Of a stretch of 64,000 nt of DNA, positions 1 to 12,643 are shown piece after piece. Location of the stretch: the NCBI GenBank assembly GCA_001643675.2, contig LSRY02000012.1, forward strand, positions 1,242,501 through 1,306,500, given 5' to 3'. Within the stretch, counting starts at the first letter, position 1; the number at the start of each line of letters is the position of its first letter. This stretch comes from Monocercomonoides exilis. Lineage: Eukaryota; Preaxostyla; Oxymonadida; Polymastigidae. Made by a program: the position numbers and the translations under genes. The notes below the pieces were generated by a model. That model made no database searches, had not been told where the DNA came from, and worked only from the letters and a program-made list of their open reading frames with translations.

Positions 1-1076
1 AATGGAGCACGACGTGGAGTGAAGAGAACAGCTCGGAATTCCAATGATCCTTCGAAGAAGAAATGCTTGACAGCAAGATGATCTTCCCAATCGTTTGAGA
101 TGCTCTTATAGAATGCTGCATATTCTTCTTTTGTGATTTCCTCTGGCTTGCGCATCCAAATTGCTTTCATCTTGTTGATTTGTTCATATTCATGAACAAC
201 CTCCTTAATCTTTCTTGTTTTCTTTTCCTTTGGTTTTTGTTCTTCTTCAACTTTTGGTTCTTCATCGTCTTTCTTTTCTTCCTCACCTTCTTTCTTCTCT
301 TCTTCTCCTTCCTTTTTCTCCTCTCCTTCTTTCTTTTCTTCCTCACCTTCCTTCTTTTCCTCTTCTTTCTTCTCTTCCTCCTCTTCTTCTTCCTCGACTT
401 CCTTTTCCACTGTCTTTTCGACTTGGAGTGAAATTGGATATGCAATAAATTCTGAGTGTTTCTTGACAAGCTCCTTCAATTTTCTTTCTTCCAAGTAGTC
501 CAACATATCGTCCTTCAAGAAAAGAGAAATACGAGTTCCACGAGGAATTCTTTCTCCTTCTTTGTCTTCGCGAATTGAAAATGAATCACCAGCAGCACTT
601 TCCCAAACAAGTTGGACGTCATCGTGATGTTTTGTTGTCACCATCACATTCTGGGCAACAAGATATGCTGAGTAGAAACCGACACCAAACTGTCCGATCA
701 TAGACACATCTGCACCAGCTTGGATGGCTTCCATGAATGCCTTTGTGCCAGAGCTTGCAATTGTACCCAAATTATTGACGAGATCAGATTCGGTCATACC
801 AATACCAGTATCGCAAATGTGAAGGACTTTGTTGACCTTATCCGGAATAAGACGGATTTCAAATCTTGGCTCCTCTTCCAACAATGATTTATCTGTGAGG
901 CTCTGATAACGAACTTTATCCAAAGCATCAGATGCATTTGAAATAAGTTCCCGAAGGAAAATATCCTTATTTGAATAGAATGTGTTGATGATCAAGCTCA
1001 ACAATTGGTTGATCTCTGCACGGAACTTGTAGTTCTTTGCATCAACGGGTACTTCAGGTTTTTCTTCAGTCGACAT
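1..1076 (-). CDS. HSP90: Cytosolic Hsp90 chaperone, N-terminal part (cut by window edge)
   Basis: ATP-dependent cytosolic chaperone that matures kinases, receptors and other clients. The start codon is at 1076-1074 and the frame stays open to base 1, giving about 358 residues of the N-terminal ATPase domain, the charged linker and the start of the middle domain. Visible GHKL ATPase signatures are the motif around NASDAL near residue 40, DTGIGM, and the glycine-rich lid [14 protein letters not shown] long Glu/Lys linker (about residues 218-290) is built from EEKKEGE-like repeats and is followed by the middle-domain motif with KMKAIW. The absence of a signal peptide or transit peptide points to the cytosolic paralogue. 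The C-terminal MEEVD region lies outside the window. Family identification is secure. No intron is seen in this part. Confidence 0.97.
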   Translation of the reverse strand, partial: MSTEEKPEVPVDAKNYKFRAEINQLLSLIINTFYSNKDIFLRELISNASDALDKVRYQSLTDKSLLEEEPRFEIRLIPDKVNKVLHICDTGIGMTESDLVNNLGTIASSGTKAFMEAIQAGADVSMIGQFGVGFYSAYLVAQNVMVTTKHHDDVQLVWESAAGDSFSIREDKEGERIPRGTRISLFLKDDMLDYLEERKLKELVKKHSEFIAYPISLQVEKTVEKEVEEEEEEEEKKEEEKKEGEEEKKEGEEKKEGEEEKKEGEEEKKDDEEPKVEEEQKPKEKKTRKIKEVVHEYEQINKMKAIWMRKPEEITKEEYAAFYKSISNDWEDHLAVKHFFFEGSLEFRAVLFTPRRAP

Positions 1077-1361
1077 TTATTTATTCAATGAAAATGATCA
1101 AGAATGACAGATCTGAAATTCCAACAATGCCACCAACCATATTATCTGTATTTGTTTTCCACTTTCGTTTTGGTTGTTTTTATAATATGCAAAAAATATT
1201 GATATATTGTTTTATAATTATTTGTTGTTAAATTATTGAAAATTAGTTAATCAAACCATACTTGTTGCATCAATTAACTGTTTCTTTTGTTATTTCACTC
1301 TATTTATTTTTCCAGAAATAGTTGGTCTCACATATCGGAATTGTAATTTTTTTGATTTATA
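1077..1361. promoter_or_regulatory. Shared upstream region of divergent Hsp90 and TmcB-like genes
   Basis: This 285-bp AT-rich stretch separates the two divergently oriented start codons (1076 on minus, 1362 on plus), so it must hold both core promoters. I see no heat-shock element that I could defend and no clear TATA or initiator consensus. Its function is inferred from position only. Confidence 0.4.
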
Positions 1362-4300
1362 ATGTCAAAGCTTGGAGATGATCATGCTGCATATGGTGGT
1401 TCTGGTGATGGAGAAATAATATCTGATAAACCGTCAAAATTTGACCATTTTATATTCTTCTCGTTGTATCCGCTTTACGATCAAGTATGAAGCTTTTTTC
1501 CTGAAACCTCAATAAGGTTATTTTTGTTTTATTGAAATATTGTTTCTTTTTTAAAAAATGTGAATATTACATCTCCTTGTTTCTAAATTCATATTCGATG
1601 ATAGACCCGAGACAATGAGCCTTTTTGGGTTGTTCTGTCGTGGATTTTTAGTACTTTACAACTGTTTGCAATCGCGATATGCGGCATCGACTTTAATGGG
1701 AATTCTGAAATAAATGCAGTTTGTGACTGTTGATTATAAATAACAATTGCATTTTTCATTTGCATTCTGAACATATCATTAAAGATTTTTGGATTTATGG
1801 ACTGGAGCTCTTTTATTGGGCTGATGCCTCTTGGATTTATTGTGTTTACAATTGTGGCATTTGCTCTTATTGTTTTATATTTCTTGATGATAGTTATAAT
1901 AGCAATTACTTTGAAGGTATTCAACATTTCCTTTTTTAAAATTAAAGCAATTATTCATTTTCTATAGAAATTTCTCGTTTCTTCACCGTGGATCAGAACA
2001 ATTTTTAGACATATTGATGCATTTTTCCATTCATTCTTGTATGCTTTAAAGAAAATTTTTAAAGTCTTAAATGAACATTGTTGTTTATGATTGCTGCTAC
2101 TGAAAACATTTAGGATGGTTCCGATACAATCTATTCTAATAACATCTGTTGACTGCGTGAACGGATCTTTAAGAGTTTTGCCATCGGAAACTTGTTGGTT
2201 TGTGTTATGCTATTCAGTTTCGTTTTTAATAACTTTCGTCTTTTTTTTTTTTTTTGGATTACATGCGAATGGTTGCTTTTTATGGTTAACAACTACTTTT
2301 TAGGGTATCAAGACATATCATCCTAACAGCATTTTCTTTGGTATTCTTCATCATCATCTCATTTGTTTCACTTGCACACGCGTATTTCATCGTACGTATT
2401 GATCCGAAGCACGGCGGCCTGAACTCGCACTTCAACGGGCTGTTTGCAGCTGTGTACTCGCTGTTCATCACAATGCAGATTCTTGTGATGCGGGTGACGA
2501 TGAGCGACAGAGGATGGAGGTCGATTCTGACCATCGTCCCAACCGTCGCCCTCATCATCGCCATCGCCGTGATGATGCCGTACTACCACTTCGTCCGCAA
2601 CGCCTGGCTCGTCGTCTCTTTGATCCTGTATGCCTTTGGCCGCCTCGCCTGCGAGCTCGGCTACTTCATGGGCGGAAACTCTGCCAACTACATCACCCTC
2701 TGGGCACTGATGATCTTCGCTGCTGTCGCCTGCTCTGTCGGTGTGGTTATCTTCATGCGGTGGCGGCTCAAGCGGCTGTACCTCCTCGCACCCGATGGCG
2801 AACCCCTGTTTGATCCTGCGGCAGACGACGTGGCGAAGCAGCTTCCGCAGTTCAAGTCGTCGATGCTCGTTGAGCTCGGCCTGCGGTTCCTGCAGAGCAA
2901 AAAATACAGAACACAAAAGCACCTCAACTTCGCAGACTTGGTGTATCGCCAGGCGCTGCGGAAGCAGCCGTCGAATCAGCTGCTTATTGCACAGTATTCC
3001 TTATTCACTCGTGTGTATAAGAAACACTATCTGAAGGCAGACAACCTGCTGAGGCGCAGTCGGGCCATGGGCTCATCTCTGTTCATCCGGTTTGTCACGT
3101 TCAGCCACTTCAAAAATGCTGCTGAAGAGAGCAACGGCGGAGAAATGAAGCGGGGCGATGGCGGTGTGTTGGACAGAGACGGTGGGGCAGAAGGTGTGCA
3201 TCAGAACAGGAGCAATGGTGGAATGGCATCGATGGCATCGAAAAGCTTGCTGGAGACAGCTGAGAAGCACCACCAGGATGCAATTATGTGGGTGAAGGAG
3301 TTCTGGAACAACCTCATGCGCCCCAAAATCAACTTTGAGGCGATCCCAGTGCTTTTGATCCGGCTGGTCAACAGCGAGAAGGCAGCGAGCCAGTGCTACG
3401 AGGAGCTGCTGGTGATGCACCCAAACAACGTGCAAGTGCTGCGCGGGTACGGCTCTCTTCTGCACGACATCTACCGCGACGAGGATGCTGCTGATGTGTA
3501 CTTCCAGCGGGCAGAGCAGATTGAGGAAGAGTCGTCGGAGTCTGTCACACGCACGATGGGCACTGGTGTTGTTGGGGCTGATCAGAAGTCGATGACACGC
3601 TCATTCCAAGGCAGCGAGTTCGGCTCGCGCGTGTCAGACAACTCGTCGCTGCAGCGGAACAACCGCAAGAAGAAGAAGAAGAAGGCGAACAAGCAGCTCC
3701 AGCTGCTCGACCAGATCCAGTCGAGCGAGAAAGCAGGTGGTGGGCAGAACAAAAGAGAACGCAACACGATTCCTTTCTACATTCCAATGCAATTGGGTTG
3801 CTATATGCTGGTGCTCGTGTGCATTCTGGTCGGCTACTTCGTCACAGGCAACCTTCTGAGGAAGTCGCTGGTGCAGTCAGGCAACATGCAGGAGATTGCC
3901 CTCGTCTCCACAAACATCGGCCAGCTCTGCCTTTACTCCAAGCTCTATCTCGCACGCTTTAGCGGTTTGTACCCCGCAGGCGATTTTCCTGCCTGGTTCC
4001 CGTCGATCCAGATGCTCAAGCAGAAGTTCGCGACGCTGAGCCAGGCGCTGATGAACCAGCTAGTGACTGTCTATGCAGACTCTTATTTTGAGCCGTGGGA
4101 GCTGCAGGATGCACTGCTTACGATGACGTCATACGACGATGCTGGCAATTTGAAGTCGAATTATACTGTCACCCGTGGATTGTTTGATGCTTATCGGTCA
4201 TTCGCATATGCTGCATATGATTTGGGCTCTGAGAATCTCCTTCCGAATGCAGTGTATGCGCGTCTGGCGAATGTCATCATCAACTTCCCCACAGTCATCC

Positions 4301-7300
4301 AGGAGTCTGTGAAGAGAGCAAGCCGGCAGTACAACACGATGCTCACCTCTGCGCTGAACACGACGAACATCATTGTGATCATTGTGGATCTTGTGATGTA
4401 CATCATCTGCGTGCTCCTGTCTGTGTTTGTGGTTATCCTCGCCTTCAGCAAGTCGAACACTGAGCGGCGCCGGGCACTGCACTTATTGCTGTCTGTGCCG
4501 AAGACATACATCCACCGCATCTCGATGTCGCTGATTGCATCAGAAAACGAGCAGACAGAGAAAGACAGGACGGAGCAAGGATCGCTGGTGGCTTCATTGG
4601 ATGCGATTATGGAGCCGATTGGGGTGACGCACGCGATGACTGACCGGATTAGTGGGGAAGTGACTGCAGATGCTGTTGAAGAGTACGATGCACAGAAGGA
4701 AGAGATGGAGTCGAAGACAGACAGAGAGAAGTGGGGCGAGGGCCATCTCGGAACATCGATGGGGCAGCCAGGAAAGGGGAGGCAGATGTCTGTGTCTGCG
4801 CTTCCAGCGCTGGATGAGAATCTGCCACAGCAGAATATGGAGCAGGTACAGCCGATGGTGCAGGTGACAATCCACCCACCGCAGATGGCTGGGGAGCATA
4901 CAGAAAGATTCGAGGAAAATGGGGCTTCATGCGAAGTGGAAGAGAAAGATGCAAAAGAAAGGCGCACTTCAGAGAACGACAAGATGATGATTTCGAAGCT
5001 GGAGACAACAATTTCTCCGAACAACTCTGTTAATTCTCCGACTCCTCTATCTCCTCCTCCGTCCAACCCTACTTCTCCCATGACATCCACCACTCCTATC
5101 ATCTCCCCAGCCTCTTCGTCTATCCAATCAGCTCCTTCTGTTAAGCCCTCGCCACAGCCGAAGAAAACAGCAGGAGCACAGAATGCCAATCAAGCAAAGA
5201 AGGACACTGCACCTTCGACTCAAAATGGAACTTCTGAACATAATTCAAAGAATGCAAAGGAAAATGAATCCAAAAAGATTGTTCCGCAGGCTGGGAATGG
5301 TTCTGGAACTGAGAGCAAAGGCAACAGCCCTCCTCCAGCAAATACAGCTGAGACTGACAAAAAACAAATGATTACTCAAATTAAACCACTTCAGATTCCT
5401 TCTGTTATTCCTACATCAAGTCCAATCCGCGGAACAGTCCAATCACAATCACTTCCACAGCTTATTCCCTTAATGCCAATGACCTATCAACAGCACGGTG
5501 GATTCACTTACGGTGCTCCTGGAGCATCACAGCAGCAGTTGCAAATGAAGGAGAATGGAGAAGCATGGGGGCCAATGACAAACAACGGGATTAATCTACC
5601 GGCAAATGCGCTGGCAATGCAAAGGAAAGCACAGTCATCGCAGTATCTGATGCAGCATCCGCTGGCACCGTCGCTTATGGGCACAGAACAAGTGGCACTT
5701 GGGCAGATCCAAGGAGAAGGTAGCGCAAACTTCAACAATTACATGAAAATGAATATGATGAACGGGACGAAGAGAAACAGCGATTTCACCGATCGCACAC
5801 CGTTTGGTCCTGGTGGTGTGTGGTCAGAAGAGGAGAGTGATGGGGTGTTTATGGGGAGACACAAACCGAAGGCTGACTTGAGGGATGCAAAGGTGCAGGA
5901 AATGATGAGGATGGGCAAGCGGAAGGGGAGAAGAGACGATTCTTCATCAGATTCAGAGTCAGACAGCTCTGATCGACATCAGCGCCGTCACCGCCACCAT
6001 CGCCATAAGAGCAGAAAGTACCCAGATCAGAAGCAAAATGGGGAATATGACAAGAAACATAGGGGAAAAGGCGGGAAAGAGACAGTCACTCAGCCTCCGC
6101 TGGTTCAACAGCAGCAACTTGCAGCACAGAACTTGGTGATTCAGCGAGCAGCAGAAGAGAGCGAGATTGATGCGCATCTGAACGGAGCTGTGCGGAACCA
6201 AATAGCAGACAACGAGTGGATGGAAGCTCTTGGTAAATCGATCGCGAAGACGGCAGAGTCGTACAAGAGGCTTCCCAGTGCGATTACGAAGAGCCTCATC
6301 ATTCGTACGTGCATTATGGTTGCAGTGCTGACAATTGTTGGTGTTGTGTTTTCCATTCTGCTTTTGACTTCGATGCACGATGTGAAGACGATCTCTGCCT
6401 CGCTGATGCTGGCTGGCTTCCGAGAGGTGCAGTTCTACCAGCTGGCTGTGTTTATCCAGATGCTTGCATTCTACAAGAGAGACATTCCGCTTGACCCGCA
6501 CTACGAGCTGAACAAGTCGCTGTGCACAAGCACTGTCCTCTGTGACTTCACTCATTTGTCGGGTGATGTGACAGCGCTCAAGAAATTGACTATGGATTCC
6601 CTTGCGATGTTCAAGGAAATCACCACCAGTGTGAATGCAGGGCGGAACGGCAAGACTGGATGGACAAATGACTCGAAGCTGGACTTGGCTACTGAAGAAT
6701 GCATTCCTGAGGTTTCATTCCTGCAAATATCTGATGGGAATTATAAGTGTCCATTTGAGAATTCTGCCCAGTGCTCAGATCCAGGGAGAATACAAAGCTA
6801 CACCAAATATGTGGGTTATGACATGTTATCTGCGCGTTTTGAGCGAAAGATGATGCAAATTGATATCACCACGTCGGTTGACGATCCTCTCGACATTTCA
6901 TCTGAGAACTACGGATTTGTCACCACAGCAACAATGAACGATATTGCAGCCATCTATCACGTGTACACAAAGGGCTATCAGAATGCATTCAGTTCTTCTG
7001 TGGAAACATTGCTATCAATCTCTGTGACTGCTCTTTCTGTTGAGATCGTTGTTCTTGTTGCGTGCTTCTTTGCATTTGTGATTCCTATCAAAATGTCTCT
7101 CACTTCAATAGAAAGATACACAATTCAGCTGAAAACGCTTATTCCAGACAATCTTACAGAGCATCTGGCGTTAACTCCTGAACAGCGCACGGGTGTCACT
7201 CAAATTGACTCTGGAAGAAAGAAGCTGTTTGAGGTGCTTACGCTTCTTTATGACGCTGTCATCTCATTCTCCTCAAAAAGCGAAATAAAAGCTCTTTCGG

Positions 7301-7641
7301 TGGAGTTGCTCCAACAGACTAAGACTCAGTTTTCTGCAGAGGAGAAGCTGATGCTTGAGTCGCAGTATGACACTGATGATTATGAAGCGCATAAGAAAGA
7401 TCATCTTCGAATCAGACAGAGAATAACATACTTGACTGATAATATAACTGCAGGGAGTGAGGTTGTAGCGTTCGGTTCGATAAACATTCTTGGAAATATT
7501 TTTGCTGAACATTTCAGCACATTAGACAAGACGTTCGGAGGGTTTTATGCGAAGGAGATGGGATTGACTCTGGATGACGGAGATTCTGATGATGATGATG
7601 ATGCTGCTGATAACATTGATGAAGCTGCTGCGATGATGTGA
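1362..7641 (+). CDS. TmcB-like multi-pass membrane protein with TPR-like repeats
   Basis: Exons by my reading: 1362-1484, 1605-1718, 1785-1916, 1968-2038, 2114-2197, 2304-7641 (sum 5862 nt, 1953 aa). The five introns (donors GTATGA, GTTTGT, GTATTC, GTATGC, GTTTGT) all lie in the first kilobase. Joining them gives a continuous N-terminal polytopic region, then TPR-like helical repeats (about residues 370-445 and 530-585) and a transmembrane segment near 667-695. An extracellular domain follows, then a TM near 861-890 and a long Ser/Gln/Lys low-complexity segment (about 930-1440). Another TM pair lies near 1501-1531 and 1741-1771, and the tail is acidic. This layout is that of the 'tiny macrocysts protein B'-like proteins expanded in trichomonads and some amoebae. 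Many of those end in PAS and nucleotide-cyclase domains, and none is seen here. Molecular function is unknown; a surface sensor or signalling role is likely. The large exon is much richer in GC than its surroundings. Confidence 0.8.
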
Positions 7642-8679
7642 TATGTTCGTTGATAGGGAAATGATTTAATTTGTTGAATTCAACATCATTTCATTTTGTT
7701 GGTTTTCGTTTTATTTACTATGATAAAGCTGCACTTATAATATCTCTTGTGATTGGTAATTTTTTTATATGTTTGAGGAGATATCATTGTGTCATACGCT
7801 TTTCTAAGTAGTTTTATTTCTCATTTTTAGTTTCTGTCCTTTCATATTTTTTTTTTCATTATTTCATTTAAATCATTTTTAATTGTAACACCATATATGT
7901 ATTTTCTTTTTAAGATTGATTGTTTGTCCTATTTGTTATTTGATCCTAAAAATTAATCAGACTTTCCATTTTATGTATCATTTTCGTTGAGGCATCATTT
8001 TCATGTTATAAATATATGTTAGCATTTCTTGAATTTCTTGTTATTATTCTAAAATTGTCATTTCACATTAAATTTCCTTATTTAGTTTAAAATTATCTTA
8101 TTTTCCGTTTTCACACATTCATGAGTACATGTTATTTATAAGTTCTTGTCTTGTTTTTTATTGGTTTGTTTGTTTGTATGTTTGTTTGTTTGTAAACTTA
8201 TGTGTCAGCTTCTTACAGAGTAATGTCAAATGATTGCGTAATTTGACTTTATGATTCCGACAAACAATCCTTTCATGTTTTGTTTTCTTCTTATATGTAT
8301 TACAATTCATATGTAGCTTTCAAATGTGTTCAAAAATTCTCTTATAAAAATAATGATCATTGTTCAGCAACACTTAATAATTTTTTTAAAGAATCTTTTT
8401 TATTTTTCATTTCATACAAAACTAATTTTTTTTATTTGTTTATTATATTTTTTTCTCATGAAACTTTTTAATTTTTAATCAATTGATTTTATACAAATTT
8501 TTATGAAGAAAAGAGAAATGTTGAAAATTGATTATAATTTATCGGAGTTATCGTAAAAGTCTTTCTTTTTCGCAATAATAATGAAAAAACATAAAGATAT
8601 ATTTTTCTTCACAATTAAAATCAGAAGTGAAAATTTCGATTTATAATTTTATATACAAAAACACAAAAAGCAAATTTAT
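7642..8679. other. AT-rich intergenic region, no gene seen
   Basis: About 1 kb between the TmcB-like stop and the left end of transposon 1. It has short ORFs only, many T/A homopolymers and a (TTTG)n tract. Nothing in it resembles a conserved protein or structural RNA to my reading. Confidence 0.6.
8166..8193. repeat. (TTTG)n microsatellite
   Basis: Short tract of about seven TTTG/TTTGT units with one variant (TGTATG), in intergenic DNA. There is no sign of function. Confidence 0.7.
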
Positions 8680-8720
8680 TATGATGTGTGCGAAAACCCG
8701 AACATTTGCAAAAACCCGCA
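8680..8720 (+). repeat. Left terminal inverted repeat of transposon 1
   Basis: The core AAAACCCGAACATTTGCAAAAACCCGCAC region is matched, with one change (A to C in the AACATTTGC part), by the complement of 12606-12639. The outermost bases are TATG. Confidence 0.8.
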
Positions 8721-8917
8721 CTCTTTGGATTTTTGGAAACATCATAAAATTTTTTGTATTAAATTAAAGTCTTTTTTAATAAACACAAGAAATTATGAAC
8801 GAATTTTTAATAAGAATGAAAATGCATTTATAATAATGGGAGAAAATCCATATTTAATTCTCAAAAAGCCAAAAATATTGCAGAAATCAGTCAATTGAAA
8901 ATATCCAAATTTTTGAA

Positions 8918-11451
8918 ATGCAAAAAGTGAAGACAGGAAATATGAATAATTCCAGAAAAGAACATTTTCGAAGAAACAGAGCATATAGAATGGAATCTCG
9001 CGGTGAGATATCTGGTATAAATGGAAGGCCACGATATTTGACAAAGGAAGAAGAAGAGAAGCTTGTTCAAATTATATTGAATTGGCACAATGTTTTGAAG
9101 CAGCCATCAATTTATGACATTCCTTTTTTAGTATGATTTTCTAATTTTGAAATTTTGAACTTTTTTTCCCAATCAAGGCAAGACAAATTCGAATCGAAAG
9201 ATCTCCGGCCTCTTCTGAATATATCGAAACACCGAGTTTAAGATGGGTTTACGATTTTTTATCAAGGCAAAAACAATTGCGCATAATAAATCCAGTTCGA
9301 CTTGATCATGCACGCTTGAGAGCATCGTTAAAAGAAAATATACAGTCTTTTCTTTCTCATTTGCGAACTTTGATGCTAAAGAAAAAATACCATCCTTCAT
9401 TAATATTACAATTGGACGAAACAAGTTGTCAGTCCAATTGTCGTCATCATAGGAAAAGAATTGCTAATGAAAAATGCAAATACTTGCCATGTTTAGAAAC
9501 ACCTCCTCTTCGTCATTTAACTCTTTTATTCATTGTGAGAGCTGATGGATATCATCTCCCCACCCATCTTCTTTTAAGTTCAAAATATGAAAAAGAAATA
9601 AACGAACAATGGAATGACGATTCGTTTGTATTGCATTCTACTCAAAAAGGATGGATGACAAAGGAACTGTTTGAAAAAATTATGTTAGAACATGATCTTC
9701 TTTTCATACAGAAGCAAAGAAAAATCGTGGAAAGAATTCGACAATATCAATATGAAATATGCCAAAGGAAATCTGGTGAATTGAAAACGAAAGAAAAAAG
9801 GTCAGAAAATTGCGAACAGAAAATGAAAAAGAATGAAACTGGTGAAAAAACAACACAACAAAATTTTCAAGACGCAGACGATCATGAATCAATAGTATTG
9901 CATTCATTAGCTGGATCAGAACTATTTCCAAGAGATAACTCAGATTCACCGACAAAATCCCCAAAATCCAAAGATCAGTGTGATAATGAAAAAAGTCACA
10001 AGGAATCCATTTCTTCTGACAAACTGGAACTTTCGAATACAATGTGTTCGGAAGGAGATCGAATTCAATCGTTGCAGCAACTGCTTCAATCCGCATCTGA
10101 CACTTCAAAAGAATTTTCAGAGTGTGAAAATTCTATTCGAATGAAAAAGAGTTTTCAAATTCCATCAGATGGATTTCCTAAAGTTGATGTTGGTGTAATT
10201 TCAAACTTTCATGATGAAACTCATTCAAATTGTTCTGATGAAGGAATATTTCTATTTGAAGAAGACGATAATAGAGATTGGTGGATAAAGAATGACGTTC
10301 ATCTGCCGAAAGCAAACTTATCGAAAAATGAAATAACTCAACATGAAAAAATATCTGAAGAAAAAACAAGCCATTCATTTCCTTCTGCTTTAATTATTCT
10401 TGATGGACATTCTTCAAGACAAAATATCCAGCTGTGGAAAAAGTTTTCTGAAGAAAACGTGGATGTCGTTGTGCTACCAGCACACACATCCCATATCCTT
10501 CAGCCACTTGATCTCGGACCTAATGCGGCACTCAAAAAGTAATTGAAAAATGTTCGAAATGAACCAAGTGTGAGCAAAATGAAAACAGAATTTTTACCTT
10601 TTGTCCAAGCCATCGCAGATTGCTCTTATTACGCGATGGCCCCAAGAGTAATACGGCATGGGTTCTACGAAGCTGGAATAACGTCTTCTCGAATATCCCA
10701 CGTACTGAGGCGCACTTTGGATTACTTACCTTTCGGCGTAAAACCGGCTAGACAGACGAACCGATGGTCCATCTCTGGTAAACTAATTACATCAACAGCA
10801 GTTCTGAAGGAATGGCAAGCTTTTGAAGAGAAAAACCCTATTTGTGATGATGAAAGAGTTGAGAATGTTCACATAACAAATATTAATCAAAAAACGATTA
10901 AAAATAAAAAGGAAAGACCTTCATCTTCAAAAATAACTTCTACTGATTCAAAGCTTTCAAACCTCACTTCAAACGAAAACACAAGAGAAGATACTGAGTC
11001 TGACGATAACTCATATTCAACAGATTTCGAATCAGATCCAACTGATTCACAAAAAGGGGAAGAAAATATTTTAATCGTTCATGTTTTCAGAAGAAAAAAC
11101 AAACAGAAAAGATTTATTGTGTGCCGGTCAGATCATTTGGATGAAGCAGATGGTCGAAAACAAGTTTCTGATTTGTCAAGTTCTTCTAATTATTCTGAAG
11201 AAGAATCTTCAGAAACTGATCATCATTCTGACAGCTTAAACAAATCGAAAGAAAAGAAAAAAAGAGATCTAGACAGCAGCGAATATATAGAAGAAGATCT
11301 TTCATCAAGCAACGAAGAAGAAGATTCGGATGGGAAAAAATTGCACAAAAAATATTCCATGAGATCAATGAAAGGTTTGCCCAAAATGTTATCCGAGCAA
11401 TATATTCTTTTTACGGATTCTGATGAAAGTAAAAATAATCCAAAGAAATGA
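8918..11451 (+). pseudogene. Pogo-type DDE transposase with one intron and an in-frame stop
   Basis: Exon 1 is 8918-9130 and contains a helix-turn-helix start (motif INGRPRYLTKEEEEKL). A 47-nt intron follows at 9131-9177 (GTATGA..AAG). Exon 2 opens at 9178 and joins in frame to a CENP-B/Tc5-like second helix region. The catalytic aspartates are at 9415 (LQLDETS), 10402 (LILDGHSS) and 10510 (LQPLDLG). The last two are 36 codons apart, the DD35D spacing of pogo/Tigger transposases. The first spacing is oddly long (329 codons) because of an acidic, Ser-rich insertion. A TAA at 10540-10542 interrupts the frame, and an open frame continues to TGA at 11449-11451. The catalytic core lies before the stop, but a conserved C-terminal part lies after it. 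The copy is therefore probably inactive, unless truncation is tolerated. Confidence 0.8.
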
Positions 11452-12601
11452 TTTGTGAGAAATAAACTATCGTGAAAAGTTGAAAAACATAACAAATCTT
11501 TTCAATCTCTTCATATCAAACAATTATCATTTAGGAAATCACTTTGCAATTTTATTGTCAAACATTTTGTTTATGGGGTTGTTTCCAACAATAAGTTTCA
11601 ATAATTCTTGATAAAGAATCAGGATAACTCTATTTTTTCTTTAAAAGCAAGGATAAGCATTTTCAATGAAAAGAAACAATAATTTTAAGAAAAAAAAAAC
11701 ATTTTATAAAAAAGAAAAACAAAAGAGAAAAACAATATATTTCATTTCCAGATTAAAAAAATAAATCGCATATTAGTCAATGTGCTAAATTTTTCGACAA
11801 AGAAAATAAGTGATCCACAAACCTGCAACAATAAAAATAAACTTATTTCATTGAAAAACTTGTCGAATAAAATTCACTACAAATTGTCGTGCTATTGTCT
11901 ATGAAAAGAGCAAAATATAATTTTTTTGATATCAAAATCAAAATCAAACACGAAGAACAAACCACATAAATGCGGTTCTTCAAAGTTGAATAATTTCTGA
12001 AACGTTGTTTGATTGAAATAATTTTATTATGGGCTTTGGACCCATTGTTTTGATTGAAAATAATGTGATGATCGTAATTATGATAAATCTGCAATTTCAT
12101 TTCCATTTGAAGTTATAATGCAATAATGGTATTCTATGGAATCTCATCTATTTCATCTATTGACTTTTTTCATATTTTTTTCAGCTTAATAAGAAAATAA
12201 GATAAATGTTATTATTTTCCTATTTTTTTCATGTTATAGAAGTAATTTTAAATGTTTCGCTGTAAGAATGTATTTATATTTTCAATTAATTCTTTGTCAT
12301 TTTATTATTTGAGAAAAGATTTCAATTTTTCTGTTTTTTTCACTTCACAAGACAAAAAGACGTCAAAGACAAAAATTCTTAAAAAATTGAGTGATATTTG
12401 TTGCAAACAAATAAAGAATGAAATCATTGAAAGATAACATCAAAATAAAAATGAGAAGTTTCAAAATTTTTCTTCAACTGAAAATTGAACCAAAATAGTT
12501 AATTATCAAGAATAAAAATGAATTTTTGAAAACAACATTGAGTTTTAACAAAAATAAACATCATTTTATCAATTATCAACAACTTTTTTTTTATTCAAGA
12601 T

Positions 12602-12643
12602 GATATGTGCGGGTTTTTGCAAAGGTTCGGGTTTTACACCATA
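12602..12643 (-). repeat. Right terminal inverted repeat of transposon 1
   Basis: Complement of this stretch starts TATGGTGTAAAACCCG and continues with the CTTTGCAAAAACCCGCAC core shared with the left end. It terminates at the TA at 12642-12643. Confidence 0.8.

Larger units (their letters stand above)
8680..12643 (+). mobile_element. Transposon 1: decayed pogo-type (Tc1/mariner superfamily) DNA element
   Basis: The element is about 3.96 kb, bounded by inverted repeats that both begin with TA, the target dinucleotide of Tc1/mariner elements. The left end reads TATGATGTG..AAAACCCG and the right end, on the complement, TATGGTGTAAAACCCG. The match continues inward through TTTGCAAAAACCCGCAC. Inside is a plus-strand transposase with a DD35D triad (8918-11451) broken by one in-frame TAA. 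The 1.2 kb from the transposase end to the right end is AT-rich with no gene. Boundaries come from the inverted repeats and should be good to a few bases. Confidence 0.8.

Noticed and set aside
167-469. Very basic 100-aa Lys/Arg-rich ORF
   Set aside because: Same strand as Hsp90 but another frame of its Glu/Lys-rich linker (GAA/AAG repeats). A shadow ORF.
4191-5189. 332-aa antisense ORF inside the TmcB-like gene
   Set aside because: Lies opposite a continuous conserved-type exon in a GC-rich stretch. Composition mirrors the sense codons and no domain is visible.
10540-10542. Reassigned TAA (glutamine) as an explanation for the open transposase frame
   Set aside because: Several conserved genes in the window end in TAA (for example uS5 at 62246 and the SET gene at 56945), so TAA is a true stop here.
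9277-11451. Reading the transposase as a host CENP-B-like gene
   Set aside because: It is enclosed by matching TA-ended inverted repeats and is interrupted by a stop, so it is better explained as a transposon gene.
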